Positions 26,937 through 35,806 of a stretch of 64,000 bases of DNA are shown piece after piece. Origin of the DNA: Mycobacterium sp. DL (GTDB taxonomy: Bacteria > Actinomycetota > Actinomycetes > Mycobacteriales > Mycobacteriaceae); the NCBI RefSeq assembly GCF_039729195.1, contig NZ_CP155796.1, positions 4,650,001-4,714,000 on the forward strand. Direction: 5' to 3'. Every line of letters starts with the position of its first letter. Position 1 is the stretch's first letter. Under the pieces are notes generated by a model, which did no database searches, had not been told where the DNA came from, and was given only the letters and a program-made list of their open reading frames with translations. Position numbers and translations under genes: made by a program.

Positions 26937-27821
26937 TCAGACCGGAACGACGTCTGTGCCACGCAGCGCCGTCGTGCACTGGTCGCAGACGAGCACCGGG
27001 ATGAATCTGCGTCCGCATGCCGAATGCGTCAGGATCACCGCGGCACCGTCGGGGTCCGGATACCAGCGCTGTGCCCAGTGCAGCGCGGTCACCAGGACGG
27101 GGAAGAACGCTCGCCCCTTCTCGGTCAGCCGGTACCTGCCGTCGGTGCTGACGAGGATGCCTTCGGCCGTGAAGACCGCCAGGCGCCCGGCGACCGTGGC
27201 GGGTGGCGCGCCGAGTTGGGACTGGAAGTCGGTGAACCTGGTGATGCCGACGAATGCGGCGACCAGCAGCGCGAATGCCCAGCGGTCGCCGATCACGCTC
27301 ATGGTCTGCGGGAACAGCAGGCCTGCGCCACTGCGGCGGGCGCCCGATCGCCGGCGGGTGGTGCCGGCTGGGATGGATCGCTGCCAGGATCCGCTCGGTC
27401 CCCATTGCGCCACAACATCTTTTTCGTCGGCGGCTGCGTTGCATGCCCTGCAGACGACCTGCGGCGCGAAGTCTCCGCCACACACTCGGTGGCGCATCCC
27501 GGGCAACTGCTCTGCGTGGTCGGGAACCCAGCGCCGTTCCCATTGCCAGATCGACGTCAGCATCGGCCACAGCGACCGACTCCTCGCCGTCACCAGATAC
27601 TCCGATCGTGGCGGGTTGACCTGATATTCGCGCCGCGCGAGAAGGCCACCTGCCGCCAGCGATTGCAGACGCCCGGTCAGCACGGAGTTGGAAACAGGCA
27701 GGGCAGCGGCGAATTCGCGATAGCGTGTCGCGCCCAGCAGCGCTCGCTGGACGATCAACAGCGTCCATTCGTCGCCGAGAAGCCCGAGCATGTGGGCGAC
27801 GGCGTTGGGGGGCGGGGGCAA
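26937..27821 (-). CDS. double-domain HxlR-type transcriptional regulator
   Basis: A 294-residue protein carrying two tandem HxlR winged-helix units. Unit one is at about residues 6-100 (LLGDEWTLLIVQRALLGATRYREF) and unit two at about 175-260 (VIGDRWAFALLVAAFVGITRFTDF). Each is followed by a cysteine pair (VCGG with VCRAC, and ACGR with VCDQC) that may bind metal. Most HxlR proteins have one domain and dimerise; this covalent duplication resembles a pseudo-dimer. Start is TTG 27821, directly after the TAG of the carotenoid oxygenase gene, so it is probably translationally coupled. It may sense a product of that enzyme. Confidence 0.85.
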   Translation of the reverse strand: MPPPPNAVAHMLGLLGDEWTLLIVQRALLGATRYREFAAALPVSNSVLTGRLQSLAAGGLLARREYQVNPPRSEYLVTARSRSLWPMLTSIWQWERRWVPDHAEQLPGMRHRVCGGDFAPQVVCRACNAAADEKDVVAQWGPSGSWQRSIPAGTTRRRSGARRSGAGLLFPQTMSVIGDRWAFALLVAAFVGITRFTDFQSQLGAPPATVAGRLAVFTAEGILVSTDGRYRLTEKGRAFFPVLVTALHWAQRWYPDPDGAAVILTHSACGRRFIPVLVCDQCTTALRGTDVVPV

Positions 27822-29351
27822 CTAGAGACCGATCGCGGCGGCCGCACTGTCGGTGTTGCGCCATTGCCGAAGGTCGGACCCCGGCGCCCACGTCGAGTGG
27901 GTACCACTCGAGATTCGTTCGGGCAGAGCGATTTTGCACAACGGTCCGTCGTCGACCCGCGCCGCATCGAACACCAGGCAGTACGAGGCGTCGGCGCCGA
28001 GGTCCGTGGTGAGTGTGACCAGGTATCCGTCGTCCTCGGCGGAGGATCCGATTCGCGGGGCCATCGCGGTCTCGCTTCCGAAGACCCCGTCGCCGAAGGC
28101 GTACCGCTGTTCGGTACCGGTCTGCAGGTCGTGACGGACCAGGCCGTCGAACAAGAACCAGCCCGGCTTGGCGGTAGCGGCGTAGGTGTAGCGGTGACTA
28201 CGTCCGGCGTACCCGGAGTTGATCATGCCGAATTCTGTGATGCTGTCGGACAATTGCTCTTCCCGGACAGCTCCGGTCACCAGGTTGAAGCGCCATCGGT
28301 GCAACCTGGTCTGCATCCGGTCCATCGCCAGGAACCGGAATCTGCGCCGCCACTTGTCGCCGACGCCGTCGTCGGCGGGTTCGGGATCACCCTGGAAGAA
28401 CCCGTCGAGCACGATCTCGTCGCCGTCCTCGTAGGCATTGGGGAAGTGCAGCACGTAGGTGGGGTCCGCCTCGAACCACCTGATCTGCGAGGTGTCTCCG
28501 CGCCGCGGGATGACCGCGAACCGCGACGGCATGTCGCGGTGAAAGCCCGGCAGGTGGACGTTGAGGTCGAGGAGCGCCGGGTCCCAGAACATCGGGAAGT
28601 CGTTGAGGATCACGTAGTTGTCGGTGAACGCCATGTCGTGCGGCAGGCGCGGGCCCGGCAGCGGGACGTCGACATGGTGCACGAGCCGACCTTCGCCACT
28701 GACGACGCCGTAGCGCATGTAGGGGGCGTCCTTGCTGTAGCTGAAGTACAGCAACTCGCCGGTGCGGTCGTCGACCTTCGGGTGGGCGGACACCCCCCAG
28801 TCCGACGGGAAGCCCCCCGCCCAGTCCTCCTTGCCGAGCGGGGCGCCGGTGACAGGGTCGGTGCGGTAGAGGTCGCCGCACTGGTAGTGGCTGGTGAGTG
28901 CCGTGCCGCGGTGCACGAGGACGTCGGTGGACGACGCATCTTTCATCAGAGTCCTTGCGCCCCAACCATAGTTGCGCCGCGCCAGCTCAACCGGCTCGGC
29001 GATGCCCGGCCACAGCGGGCCACCTTCGGCGTTCTCCTCGGCGAACGCGTCGGTGCGGACGAACCGATTGCGGTAGAACGCTTTTCCGTCCCGGAAGCCG
29101 ACGATGTGCAGCATTCCGTCGCCGTCGAACGGGTGGTAGTACTTCAGCGCCGGGTGCAGCGGGTTCTCGGTGTTGCGCAGGTAGACGCCGTCCAGGTCCT
29201 GCGGGATCTGGCCGTCGACGACGATCAGGTCGTCGGCGTCCCACTCGGTGGTTTGCGGACGCCACGGGCCACTGCGATAGGGGTGGTCGTCCTGCTCGGG
29301 CAGAGTCGACAGGAATTTGCCGACGACCTCCGGGTGGGTGTGAAGGCTCAT
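27822..29351 (-). CDS. carotenoid cleavage oxygenase family protein
   Basis: A 509-residue non-heme iron dioxygenase of the RPE65/carotenoid cleavage family. The N-terminal GVYLRNTENP and HPFDGDGMLH, the central WGVSAHPKVD and PHDMAFTDNY (candidate iron histidines), and the C-terminal GTHSTW fit the seven-bladed propeller with four His ligands. Mycobacterial relatives cleave carotenoids or stilbene-like compounds. It is the middle gene of thiolase - oxygenase - HxlR, overlapping the thiolase by four bases. Confidence 0.92.
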   Translation of the reverse strand: MSLHTHPEVVGKFLSTLPEQDDHPYRSGPWRPQTTEWDADDLIVVDGQIPQDLDGVYLRNTENPLHPALKYYHPFDGDGMLHIVGFRDGKAFYRNRFVRTDAFAEENAEGGPLWPGIAEPVELARRNYGWGARTLMKDASSTDVLVHRGTALTSHYQCGDLYRTDPVTGAPLGKEDWAGGFPSDWGVSAHPKVDDRTGELLYFSYSKDAPYMRYGVVSGEGRLVHHVDVPLPGPRLPHDMAFTDNYVILNDFPMFWDPALLDLNVHLPGFHRDMPSRFAVIPRRGDTSQIRWFEADPTYVLHFPNAYEDGDEIVLDGFFQGDPEPADDGVGDKWRRRFRFLAMDRMQTRLHRWRFNLVTGAVREEQLSDSITEFGMINSGYAGRSHRYTYAATAKPGWFLFDGLVRHDLQTGTEQRYAFGDGVFGSETAMAPRIGSSAEDDGYLVTLTTDLGADASYCLVFDAARVDDGPLCKIALPERISSGTHSTWAPGSDLRQWRNTDSAAAAIGL

Positions 29352-30565
29352 TTCGGTCTCCCGACGACGAAGCTGACGGTGGTGGCGGTGCTTCCGCCGA
29401 AGTTGAGCGTGCCGAACGTCGTCGCGCCCTCGACCTGACAGTCGCCCGCGGTGTCACTGACCTGTCGGGCAGCGTCCAGCAGCATCCGCACCCCGGAGGC
29501 GCCGACGGGATGTCCGCCGCCGATCAGGCCCCCGCTGGGGTTGATGGGCAGCCGACCGCCCAACTCGATCTCGCCGTTCTCGATGGCCTTCCACGATTCG
29601 CCGGGGCCCGTGAGCCCGATGTGGTCGATCGCGAGGTATTCGCTGGGGGTGAAGCAGTCGTGCACCTCGAACCCGTCGACATCGTCGAGGGTGACGTGCG
29701 CGCGGCCGAAGGCGTCCAGCACCGCGGTGCGGACGTGGGGGAGCACGTACCGATCGTCGCGGGAGCGGTCGAGCTTCTGTCGCAGGCCCAGGCCGACGGT
29801 GCGATGCCCCCACCCGTCGATCCTGCCGAGGGGCCGGGCCTGCGGGTGATCCCGCAGCCAGTCGTCGCTGACCAGCACGACGCCTGCGCCACCGTCGGTG
29901 ATCTGACTGCAGTCGAAGCGGCGCAAGCGGCCTTCGATGACGGGGTTCTGGATGTCGTCGTCGGTCAGCGGCGTGGGAACCGCCCAGTCGCGGGTCTGCG
30001 CCTTCGGGTTGCGCCGGGCATTGGCGAAGTTGAGCGCCGCGATGGCCCGCAGGTGGGTGTCGTCGAGGCCGTAGCGCATGTCGTACTCAGCGGCGACGCT
30101 GTCGAACATGTGTGGCCACATATACGTCGCGTCTCGACCTTCCTGGCCTGTCCACGCCGCCGCGCCGAGGATCGTCGTCGCCGTGTCCCCGGGCACGGTC
30201 TTCTCCAGTTCGATACCGACGACGAGGGCGGTGCGGTATGCGCCGGAGCGGAGGTCGGCGATCGCCGCCAGGGCCGCAGCACTGCCCGACGCGCAGGCGG
30301 CTTCGTGCCGGAGGGCAGGAGTGCCCCAGAGCCCGTCGTTGACCGAGGCCGGCATCGCGCCGAGATGGCCCTGATGGGCGAACAGTTCGCCGAACGCATT
30401 GGCGACGTGGATGACGTCGACGTCGGCGGCGTCGATACCGGATGAGTCGAGCGTGGCGTCGACGATTTCGGCGGTCAGGTCCGCGAAGCCGAGACCCTCG
30501 CGGTCGAGGTTGCGGGAGAAATCGCTCTGGTATCCGCCGAGAATCCACACCTGCGGTGCCGCCAT
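29348..30565 (-). CDS. thiolase family protein (SCP-x/acetyl-CoA acetyltransferase type)
   Basis: A 405-residue thiolase with the nucleophilic cysteine in EAACASGSAAA (about residue 90), HDCF with the catalytic histidine, and GGHPVGASG near the C-terminus. These spacings match the SCP-x/sterol-carrier-type thiolases of actinobacteria. It probably cleaves a 3-ketoacyl-CoA. It leads the operon with the carotenoid oxygenase, suggesting beta-oxidation of an oxygenase product. Confidence 0.93.
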   Translation of the reverse strand: MAAPQVWILGGYQSDFSRNLDREGLGFADLTAEIVDATLDSSGIDAADVDVIHVANAFGELFAHQGHLGAMPASVNDGLWGTPALRHEAACASGSAAALAAIADLRSGAYRTALVVGIELEKTVPGDTATTILGAAAWTGQEGRDATYMWPHMFDSVAAEYDMRYGLDDTHLRAIAALNFANARRNPKAQTRDWAVPTPLTDDDIQNPVIEGRLRRFDCSQITDGGAGVVLVSDDWLRDHPQARPLGRIDGWGHRTVGLGLRQKLDRSRDDRYVLPHVRTAVLDAFGRAHVTLDDVDGFEVHDCFTPSEYLAIDHIGLTGPGESWKAIENGEIELGGRLPINPSGGLIGGGHPVGASGVRMLLDAARQVSDTAGDCQVEGATTFGTLNFGGSTATTVSFVVGRPK

Positions 30566-30693
30566 GCCCGGATCGTACTACAGCTAACGGAGTGACTCCG
30601 GGGATTGAGAGCGGTCCCGCCGGCTGCGATTCTGAACCGACGAGACCTGACAGAGACGGAGGTCGACCGCCGTCTGTGTCTCAGCGGGGCATT

Positions 30694-30748
30694 GCCCACA
30701 TAGGGGTGACGCAAACCCCGTGAGGTGTACGACGCGGCCCACATAGGG
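30694..30748. repeat. 12-bp direct repeat upstream of the GAF-ANTAR gene
   Basis: GCCCACATAGGG occurs at 30694-30705 and 30737-30748, 43 bases apart, inside the divergent promoter region of the thiolase and GAF-ANTAR genes. A shared regulator or sigma-factor site is possible. Confidence 0.6.
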
Positions 30749-30760
30749 AACTCTGGGGGC

Positions 30761-31447
30761 ATGATCGAATCGTCGAACCACGAGCTCGCCCATCGAATGG
30801 CTGAGCTCGCCAGGTCCGTGGCAGCTCCACGGAGTGCCGAAGATGTGCTGTCCGACGTGACCACGGAGGCCAAAAAGCTGATCGCAGGCGTCGACACGGC
30901 GGGCGTGCTGCTCATCGGCAAGGCGGGCAGATTCGAGTCGGTGGCGGGGACGTCGGATCTGCCGCATCGTCTCGATGAGCTGCAGATGAAGTACCGCGAG
31001 GGCCCCTGCGTGCAGGCCGCGCTCGACGATCTGATCGTGCGAACCGAGGACTTCCGCAGCGAGCGGCGGTGGCCGTTGTACTCGGCGGCGGCCGCTGAAC
31101 TCGGGGTGCTGAGCGGACTGTCGTTCAAGCTGTACACGAGCTCACAGACTGCGGGGGCGCTGAACCTGTTCTCCTTTCAAGCGCACGCGTTCGATGCGGA
31201 AGCGGAGACGATCGGCGCAGTGCTCGCCGCGCATGCAGCCGCCGCGATCCTGGCGAGCCGGCAGAGCGAGCAGTTGGAGTCGGCGCTGTCGACCAGGGAC
31301 CGGATCGGACAGGCCAAAGGCATCATCATGGAGCGCTACGACGTCGACGACGTCGCAGCATTCGACATGTTGCGCAAGCTCTCGCAGGACAGCAACACCC
31401 GCCTGACCGAGGTGGCCTCGAGGGTGATCGAGACGCGGGGGAAGTGA
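30761..31447 (+). CDS. GAF-ANTAR antitermination regulator
   Basis: A 228-residue protein with an N-terminal GAF sensor (about residues 30-160; PHRLDELQMKYREGPCVQAA is typical of mycobacterial GAF-ANTAR proteins) and a C-terminal ANTAR RNA-binding domain (about 172-225; RDRIGQAKGIIMERYDVD). ANTAR proteins bind paired hairpins in leader RNAs and prevent termination. ATG 30761 is used; GTG 30725 is an alternative. It is a single gene. Confidence 0.9.
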   Translation: MIESSNHELAHRMAELARSVAAPRSAEDVLSDVTTEAKKLIAGVDTAGVLLIGKAGRFESVAGTSDLPHRLDELQMKYREGPCVQAALDDLIVRTEDFRSERRWPLYSAAAAELGVLSGLSFKLYTSSQTAGALNLFSFQAHAFDAEAETIGAVLAAHAAAAILASRQSEQLESALSTRDRIGQAKGIIMERYDVDDVAAFDMLRKLSQDSNTRLTEVASRVIETRGK

Positions 31448-31758
31448 CCCGGCTTTCGCCGCGCTGAGTTTCTGGCGAATTCACCCGGCGCGCGACCATC
31501 AGTTCGAAATCTCCGATGTCCCGCGTCGGAGCCCGCATTTGGCTACCGTGTTCCTGTGGGAGGACCCTGAGGGGTGAGGTGGCCCTCAGCACTGGAAACC
31601 GTCGGATCTGAGGCCCTAGCGGCTCGAGCCGATTTCGGTTGGCGGGCAGAAGTGGTGGCGCGCCCGCATTGGGCCATTCGCTTCCGATCTGTACGGGGTT
31701 CGTCGATCTCAGCGAATTTCCTGTCGACTCGGCTTCACGTCTGCCGTCCGGGCGACGC
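31448..31758 (+). other. 311-bp intergenic stretch
   Basis: No supported gene was found. A 7-bp inverted repeat (CTGAGGG / CCCTCAG, 31566-31588) lies in the middle. The frame of the following GGDEF-EAL gene is open back to 31639, but no good ribosome binding site supports an earlier start. Confidence 0.5.
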
Positions 31759-34059
31759 GTGATTCGGCAGAGTGTGGAACCCGTGCGGTTCTGGAGATTG
31801 CAGGTCGCGCTGCTCGCGGTGATCGCCGGCTTTGTGGTGACCAAGGTGCCGGGGTTGCGAGCGGAACCGGGCTTTTCGTGGTGGATGGACGGAATCTGGC
31901 AGAACCTGGCCTACCTCGCGGCCGCGGTGCTCTGTGTGGTGCGGACCCCGGCGCGGTCGCCTGACCGCGTGGCGTGGCGAATCGTCGCCCTCGGCCTGGT
32001 GCTCTTCTGCCTGGCGAACACGTATCTCGACTGGTTCGTCCGCCCCCGAGCGATCCAGAGCGTTCCGTCGCTCGGTGATGGTCTGTGGCTGGCGGCCTAT
32101 CTGTGCGCCTACGTCGTTCTGGTGCTGTTCATGCGGCGCCGGGTAGCACGGCTGCCGGTGGGTCTGTGGCTGGACGGTGTGGTGGTCGGACTCGGGACCG
32201 CGACGGTCGGCGCAGCGGTCGTCGTCCCGCAACTCATGGCGCATCTGGATCGGGGCGCCGCGGGCACGGCGGTCACCGTCGCCTACGCGATAGCCAACCT
32301 GCTGCTCCTGGCGTTGGTGGTGTTCGCCATGTCCCTGTTCCAGTGGCGACCGCCGGTGACGCTGTGGTGGCTGGGGGGCGGACTGGTGCTGTACGGGGTC
32401 GTGGATTCCCTCTACGTCATCCGGGCGGCGCGGGGCACCCACGAGCCTGGTGGCTGGCTCGATGCGGCATGGGTCGTCGCCGCGACACTCGTGGCGCTGG
32501 CGCCGGGATGGAGTCGGAGTCGCGCTGACGCCCGCCCGCCGCCGGTATGGGCTCCGCTTGCGGCGCCATTGCTTGCCGCCGCTGCGGCCGTCGGTGTCCA
32601 GGCCGCCGGTTCCTTCGTCGCGATGGCCCCGGTAGCCGAGTGGTTGGCGGTGGCCACCATGTTCGCCGCACTTGCCCGCCTCGCGGTGGCCTTCTTCGAA
32701 GCACGGCGTGCCGGAGAGCATGCGCACCTGGCACGCACCGACGATCTGACCGGGGTACTGAATCGCCGCGGCTTCTACGATCGGGCCTCGGAGACCATCA
32801 CCCGGAAAGATCCGAACCACGGCTGTGAACCGTCCTGTGCCCTGCTGCTGTTGGACCTCAACCATTTCAAGGACGTCAACGACTCCCTGGGCCATGCCGC
32901 CGGGGACGAATTGCTGCGCGTGGTCTCAGCCAGGCTGACCGCGTCGCTGAACGACGACGACGTCGTCGGCCGACTCGGCGGAGACGAGTTCGCCTTGCTG
33001 ATCTCCCACGTCGACATCGGTGAAGCGGCACGTACGGCGGCAGCGCTGATCGACATCCTCGAGGAGGGCGTCGAGCTCGACGGAGTGGAGGTCCACGCCG
33101 ACGCCAGCATCGGCATCGCCGTCAGCCCGGATCACGGAAGCGATGTCGGAACGCTGTTGCGCTGCGCCGACATCGCCATGTACCAGGCCAAGCAGGCCCA
33201 CGTCAGTCAGATGATCTACACGGTCGAACGCCACGACCACGGCACCACTCGTGCGGGGATGGAACTGCGGGCGCAACTGCGCCGCGCGATCGACCACGGT
33301 GAACTGGCGGTGCACTACCAACCCCAAATGGTGCTTCGCACAGGGGAAGTCATCGGGGCAGAGGCGCTGGTCCGCTGGCCACACCCGAGCCGGGGACTTC
33401 TCTACCCCGACCAGTTCCTCCCACTTGCCAGAAACAGCAGTCTGATGCGCTCGATGACGGAGTTCGTCCTCGAACGCGCCCTGCGCGATGCCAGCCTCTG
33501 GCACGCAGAAGGCCACCACGTGAGGGTCGCCGTCAACCTGTCGCCACCGACGTTCGCCGACCGGGATCTGCCGACTCGGATCGCCGAAGCGCTCAAGCGC
33601 CACGGGTTGCAAGCGGGGGATCTGGCGGTCGAGATCACCGAGGACTTCATGCTGGGCCACCTCGAGCGGGCCCGGACCGTGCTCGGCGAGATACGTCGCC
33701 ACGGGGTCACGATTGCGATCGACGACTTCGGCAGCGGCTACTCCTCGCTGTCCTACCTGCGCGACCTACCGATCGACGAAGTCAAACTCGACCGGTCCTT
33801 CGTCGCACCCATCACCACAGACCCCGACGCTGCCGCGATCGTGCAGTCGGTCATCTATCTGGCGCACAGCCTGCGCCTGACCACCGTCGCCGAAGGTGTC
33901 GAAACCGCTGCCGCCGCGGCGGCGCTGACGGCGTTCGGGTGCGACGCGGTGCAGGGGCACTACTACAGCGCAGCGCTCAGTACGTCCCAATTCCTCTGGC
34001 TGCTAGAGGGTTTCGCGCCCCACCCGGGCGACGTCAAGCAGGTGGTGCCCCCGGCATGA
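31759..34059 (+). CDS. membrane GGDEF-EAL cyclic-di-GMP protein
   Basis: A 766-residue protein with an N-terminal membrane region of about eight to ten helices (residues 10-300), a GGDEF domain (about 325-485, RLGGDEFALLI intact) and an EAL domain (about 500-755, GAEALVRW and DDFGSGYSSLSYL intact). The allosteric I-site (RxxD five residues before GGDEF) is absent: NDDD occupies it. Both synthesis and hydrolysis of c-di-GMP are possible. GTG 31759 is one of several candidate starts (31774, 31783 GTG; 31639 TTG). The last six codons and stop lie over the 3' end of an antisense tRNA gene. Confidence 0.92.
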   Translation: MIRQSVEPVRFWRLQVALLAVIAGFVVTKVPGLRAEPGFSWWMDGIWQNLAYLAAAVLCVVRTPARSPDRVAWRIVALGLVLFCLANTYLDWFVRPRAIQSVPSLGDGLWLAAYLCAYVVLVLFMRRRVARLPVGLWLDGVVVGLGTATVGAAVVVPQLMAHLDRGAAGTAVTVAYAIANLLLLALVVFAMSLFQWRPPVTLWWLGGGLVLYGVVDSLYVIRAARGTHEPGGWLDAAWVVAATLVALAPGWSRSRADARPPPVWAPLAAPLLAAAAAVGVQAAGSFVAMAPVAEWLAVATMFAALARLAVAFFEARRAGEHAHLARTDDLTGVLNRRGFYDRASETITRKDPNHGCEPSCALLLLDLNHFKDVNDSLGHAAGDELLRVVSARLTASLNDDDVVGRLGGDEFALLISHVDIGEAARTAAALIDILEEGVELDGVEVHADASIGIAVSPDHGSDVGTLLRCADIAMYQAKQAHVSQMIYTVERHDHGTTRAGMELRAQLRRAIDHGELAVHYQPQMVLRTGEVIGAEALVRWPHPSRGLLYPDQFLPLARNSSLMRSMTEFVLERALRDASLWHAEGHHVRVAVNLSPPTFADRDLPTRIAEALKRHGLQAGDLAVEITEDFMLGHLERARTVLGEIRRHGVTIAIDDFGSGYSSLSYLRDLPIDEVKLDRSFVAPITTDPDAAAIVQSVIYLAHSLRLTTVAEGVETAAAAAALTAFGCDAVQGHYYSAALSTSQFLWLLEGFAPHPGDVKQVVPPA

Positions 34060-34118
34060 TTCGAACATGCGACACCGGCTTTAGGAGAGCCGTGCTCTAT
34101 CCCCTGAGCTACGGGGGC
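34043..34118 (-). tRNA. tRNA-Arg (anticodon CCU)
   Basis: The minus strand folds as a complete cloverleaf. Acceptor GCCCCCG pairs with CGGGGGC, the D-arm is GCTC..GAGC, the anticodon stem CGGCT/AGCCG holds loop CTCCTAA with anticodon CCT, and the T-arm has GTTCGAATC. The terminal CCA is encoded (34043-34045). It reads AGG codons. Its 3' part overlaps the end of the GGDEF-EAL gene on the other strand. Confidence 0.96.
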
Positions 34119-34225
34119 GGACCCGATGGGAGCTTACCGGTTGACTGAGCGCGCCTGCACCTGGGAAGTCGACAGTTATGGCAAAAATGACAAAACATCG
34201 ATCTCCGGCCGGTAGCGTGCCAGCC

Positions 34226-34942
34226 GTGGAGCTGAAATTGCAGCGCATCGGTGCGTGGTGCGGGACAGCGATGATCGTCCTTTTCAGTGTGTTCTTCTCC
34301 GTCATCGGCAAGCTCTGGCCGCCGCCGGGGCCCAGGGACACCGCAGGCGAGGTCACGCAATTCCTCGTCGACGAGAACCTCTGGGTGCGCCTCGGCATCG
34401 CCGGTTCGATGCTGGTGGCCGCGCTGGCGCTGCCCTTTCACGCGGCGATCGTGCTGCGGATCCGCCGGGTCGAGGGGCAGTTCGGCATGCTGTCGATGAC
34501 GCAGTTGCTCGCCGCCGCCGTCTTCACGCCGGCCTTCATCTTCTCCCTGATTGCGTTGGCCACTGCGGCCTTCCGACCCTCAGAACGCGGAATCGAGATC
34601 ACCCAGGCGTTCAACGACATGTTCTGGTTGTGGTTCATCGGCATAGTCGGCACGCTGGTCGTCCAGAACACCACGCTGGCCATCGCCTCCTTCGTCGACA
34701 CGACCGAACCCTCGACCTTCCCCCGCTGGTACGGCTACCTGAACATCTGGGTGATGATGCTGTCGCTGCCCGGCTGCGTGGTCGTGATGATGAACGACGG
34801 CCCGTTGGCGTGGAACGGTGTATTCGCCTTCTACATCCCCGGTCTGGCACTGGTGACGTGGATGATCACGACCAGCGTCGTGATCTCGCGATCGATCACG
34901 GCGCAGGAGGCCGCCGAGCGGCAAGCGGTCGCCGCGGAGTGA
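34226..34942 (+). CDS. six-helix membrane protein preceding COX III/IV-like genes
   Basis: A 238-residue membrane protein with hydrophobic segments near residues 10-30, 54-74, 90-112, 130-152, 168-188 and 195-220. No heme-copper oxidase ligands are evident and no family was recognised. GTG 34226 starts at the amphipathic VELKLQRIG; ATG 34178 would add 16 polar residues and is possible. It overlaps the COX III-like gene by four bases, so the three genes form an operon. Confidence 0.65.
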   Translation: MELKLQRIGAWCGTAMIVLFSVFFSVIGKLWPPPGPRDTAGEVTQFLVDENLWVRLGIAGSMLVAALALPFHAAIVLRIRRVEGQFGMLSMTQLLAAAVFTPAFIFSLIALATAAFRPSERGIEITQAFNDMFWLWFIGIVGTLVVQNTTLAIASFVDTTEPSTFPRWYGYLNIWVMMLSLPGCVVVMMNDGPLAWNGVFAFYIPGLALVTWMITTSVVISRSITAQEAAERQAVAAE

Positions 34943-35523
34943 GCACGGGCCTGACGACGCCGCCCGGCACCCGACGTATCCCCGGGGAGAGCGGCACCTG
35001 GGTCTTCCTGTTCGGCGACATGCTCGTCTTCGGCGCGTTCTTCGTCACCTTCCTCGTCGAGCGGGCCAAAGCTCCGGACGTCTTCGACGTCGCCCGCACC
35101 ACGCTGCACCTCGGTGTCGGCGTGGCCAACACCCTTGTCCTGCTGACCAGTTCGCTGTTCGTGGTGCTGGCGCTTGGCGCGATGCGCGCCGGCGCGCGAT
35201 CGGTCGCCACCCGGGCGGTGGCCGCGGCGATCGGCTGCGGCCTGGTGTTCGTCGCACTCAAGGTGTTCGAGTACGTGTCACTGGTCGGTGCCGGCCATGG
35301 CCCCGGCGCCAATCACTTCTACCTCTACTACTTCATCCTCACCGGCCTGCACCTGTTCCATGTCACCGTGGGGCTGGCGGTGCTGGCGTTCATGCTCACC
35401 CAGACCCGGCGGGACGAGCTGAGCCATACCCGTACGGCCCTGGTCGAGGGCGCGGCCTGCTTCTGGCATCTGGTCGACCTGCTGTGGATCTTCCTGTTCG
35501 CACTCCTGTACCTGGTGAGCTGA
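34939..35523 (+). CDS. cytochrome c oxidase subunit III family protein (NorE-like)
   Basis: A 194-residue, five-helix protein of the heme-copper oxidase subunit III family. GESGTWVFLFGDMLVFGAFF at the N-terminus, the FYLYYFILTGLHLFHVTVG segment and CFWHLVDLLWIFLF at the C-terminus match short NorE-type subunits. GTG 34939 is in a GTGA overlap. There is no subunit I or II nearby, so it may join an oxidase or NO reductase encoded elsewhere. Confidence 0.87.
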   Translation: MSTGLTTPPGTRRIPGESGTWVFLFGDMLVFGAFFVTFLVERAKAPDVFDVARTTLHLGVGVANTLVLLTSSLFVVLALGAMRAGARSVATRAVAAAIGCGLVFVALKVFEYVSLVGAGHGPGANHFYLYYFILTGLHLFHVTVGLAVLAFMLTQTRRDELSHTRTALVEGAACFWHLVDLLWIFLFALLYLVS

Positions 35524-35793
35524 ATGACCGTCGTCCAACTCCTGCGCAACCGTGCCGGCGCCAGTTGGTTGGTGCTCATCGCCGCCACCCTGGTCTCCTG
35601 GGTGGTCGGCGCGGACCACGGCACCGGGTCGATGGCCGCGGTCGTCGTGCTGGCCATCGCGGCGATCAAGGTGCGCCTGGTCGGACTCGACTTCATGGAA
35701 CTGCGGCACGCGCCGATCCCGTTGCGCGCCGCGTTCGAGTGTTACTGCGTGGGCATGTGGGCGCTGCTGTCCGCGCTCTACCTTTTCCTCTGA
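35524..35793 (+). CDS. cytochrome c oxidase subunit IV family protein (NorF-like)
   Basis: An 89-residue protein with three hydrophobic helices and a central KVRLVGLDFMELRHAP, the signature of the prokaryotic COX4/NorF family. It starts directly after the COX III-like stop. Together the pair resembles norE-norF, accessory subunits of respiratory oxidases or nitric oxide reductases. Confidence 0.82.
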   Translation: MTVVQLLRNRAGASWLVLIAATLVSWVVGADHGTGSMAAVVVLAIAAIKVRLVGLDFMELRHAPIPLRAAFECYCVGMWALLSALYLFL

Positions 35794-35806
35794 GGGGTCG
35801 CGGCCG

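Noticed and set aside
26634..29438. Plus-strand frame of 934 codons
   Set aside because: It runs antisense through hsp20, the HxlR gene and the carotenoid oxygenase gene, all of which have clear motifs. Length alone is a GC artefact.
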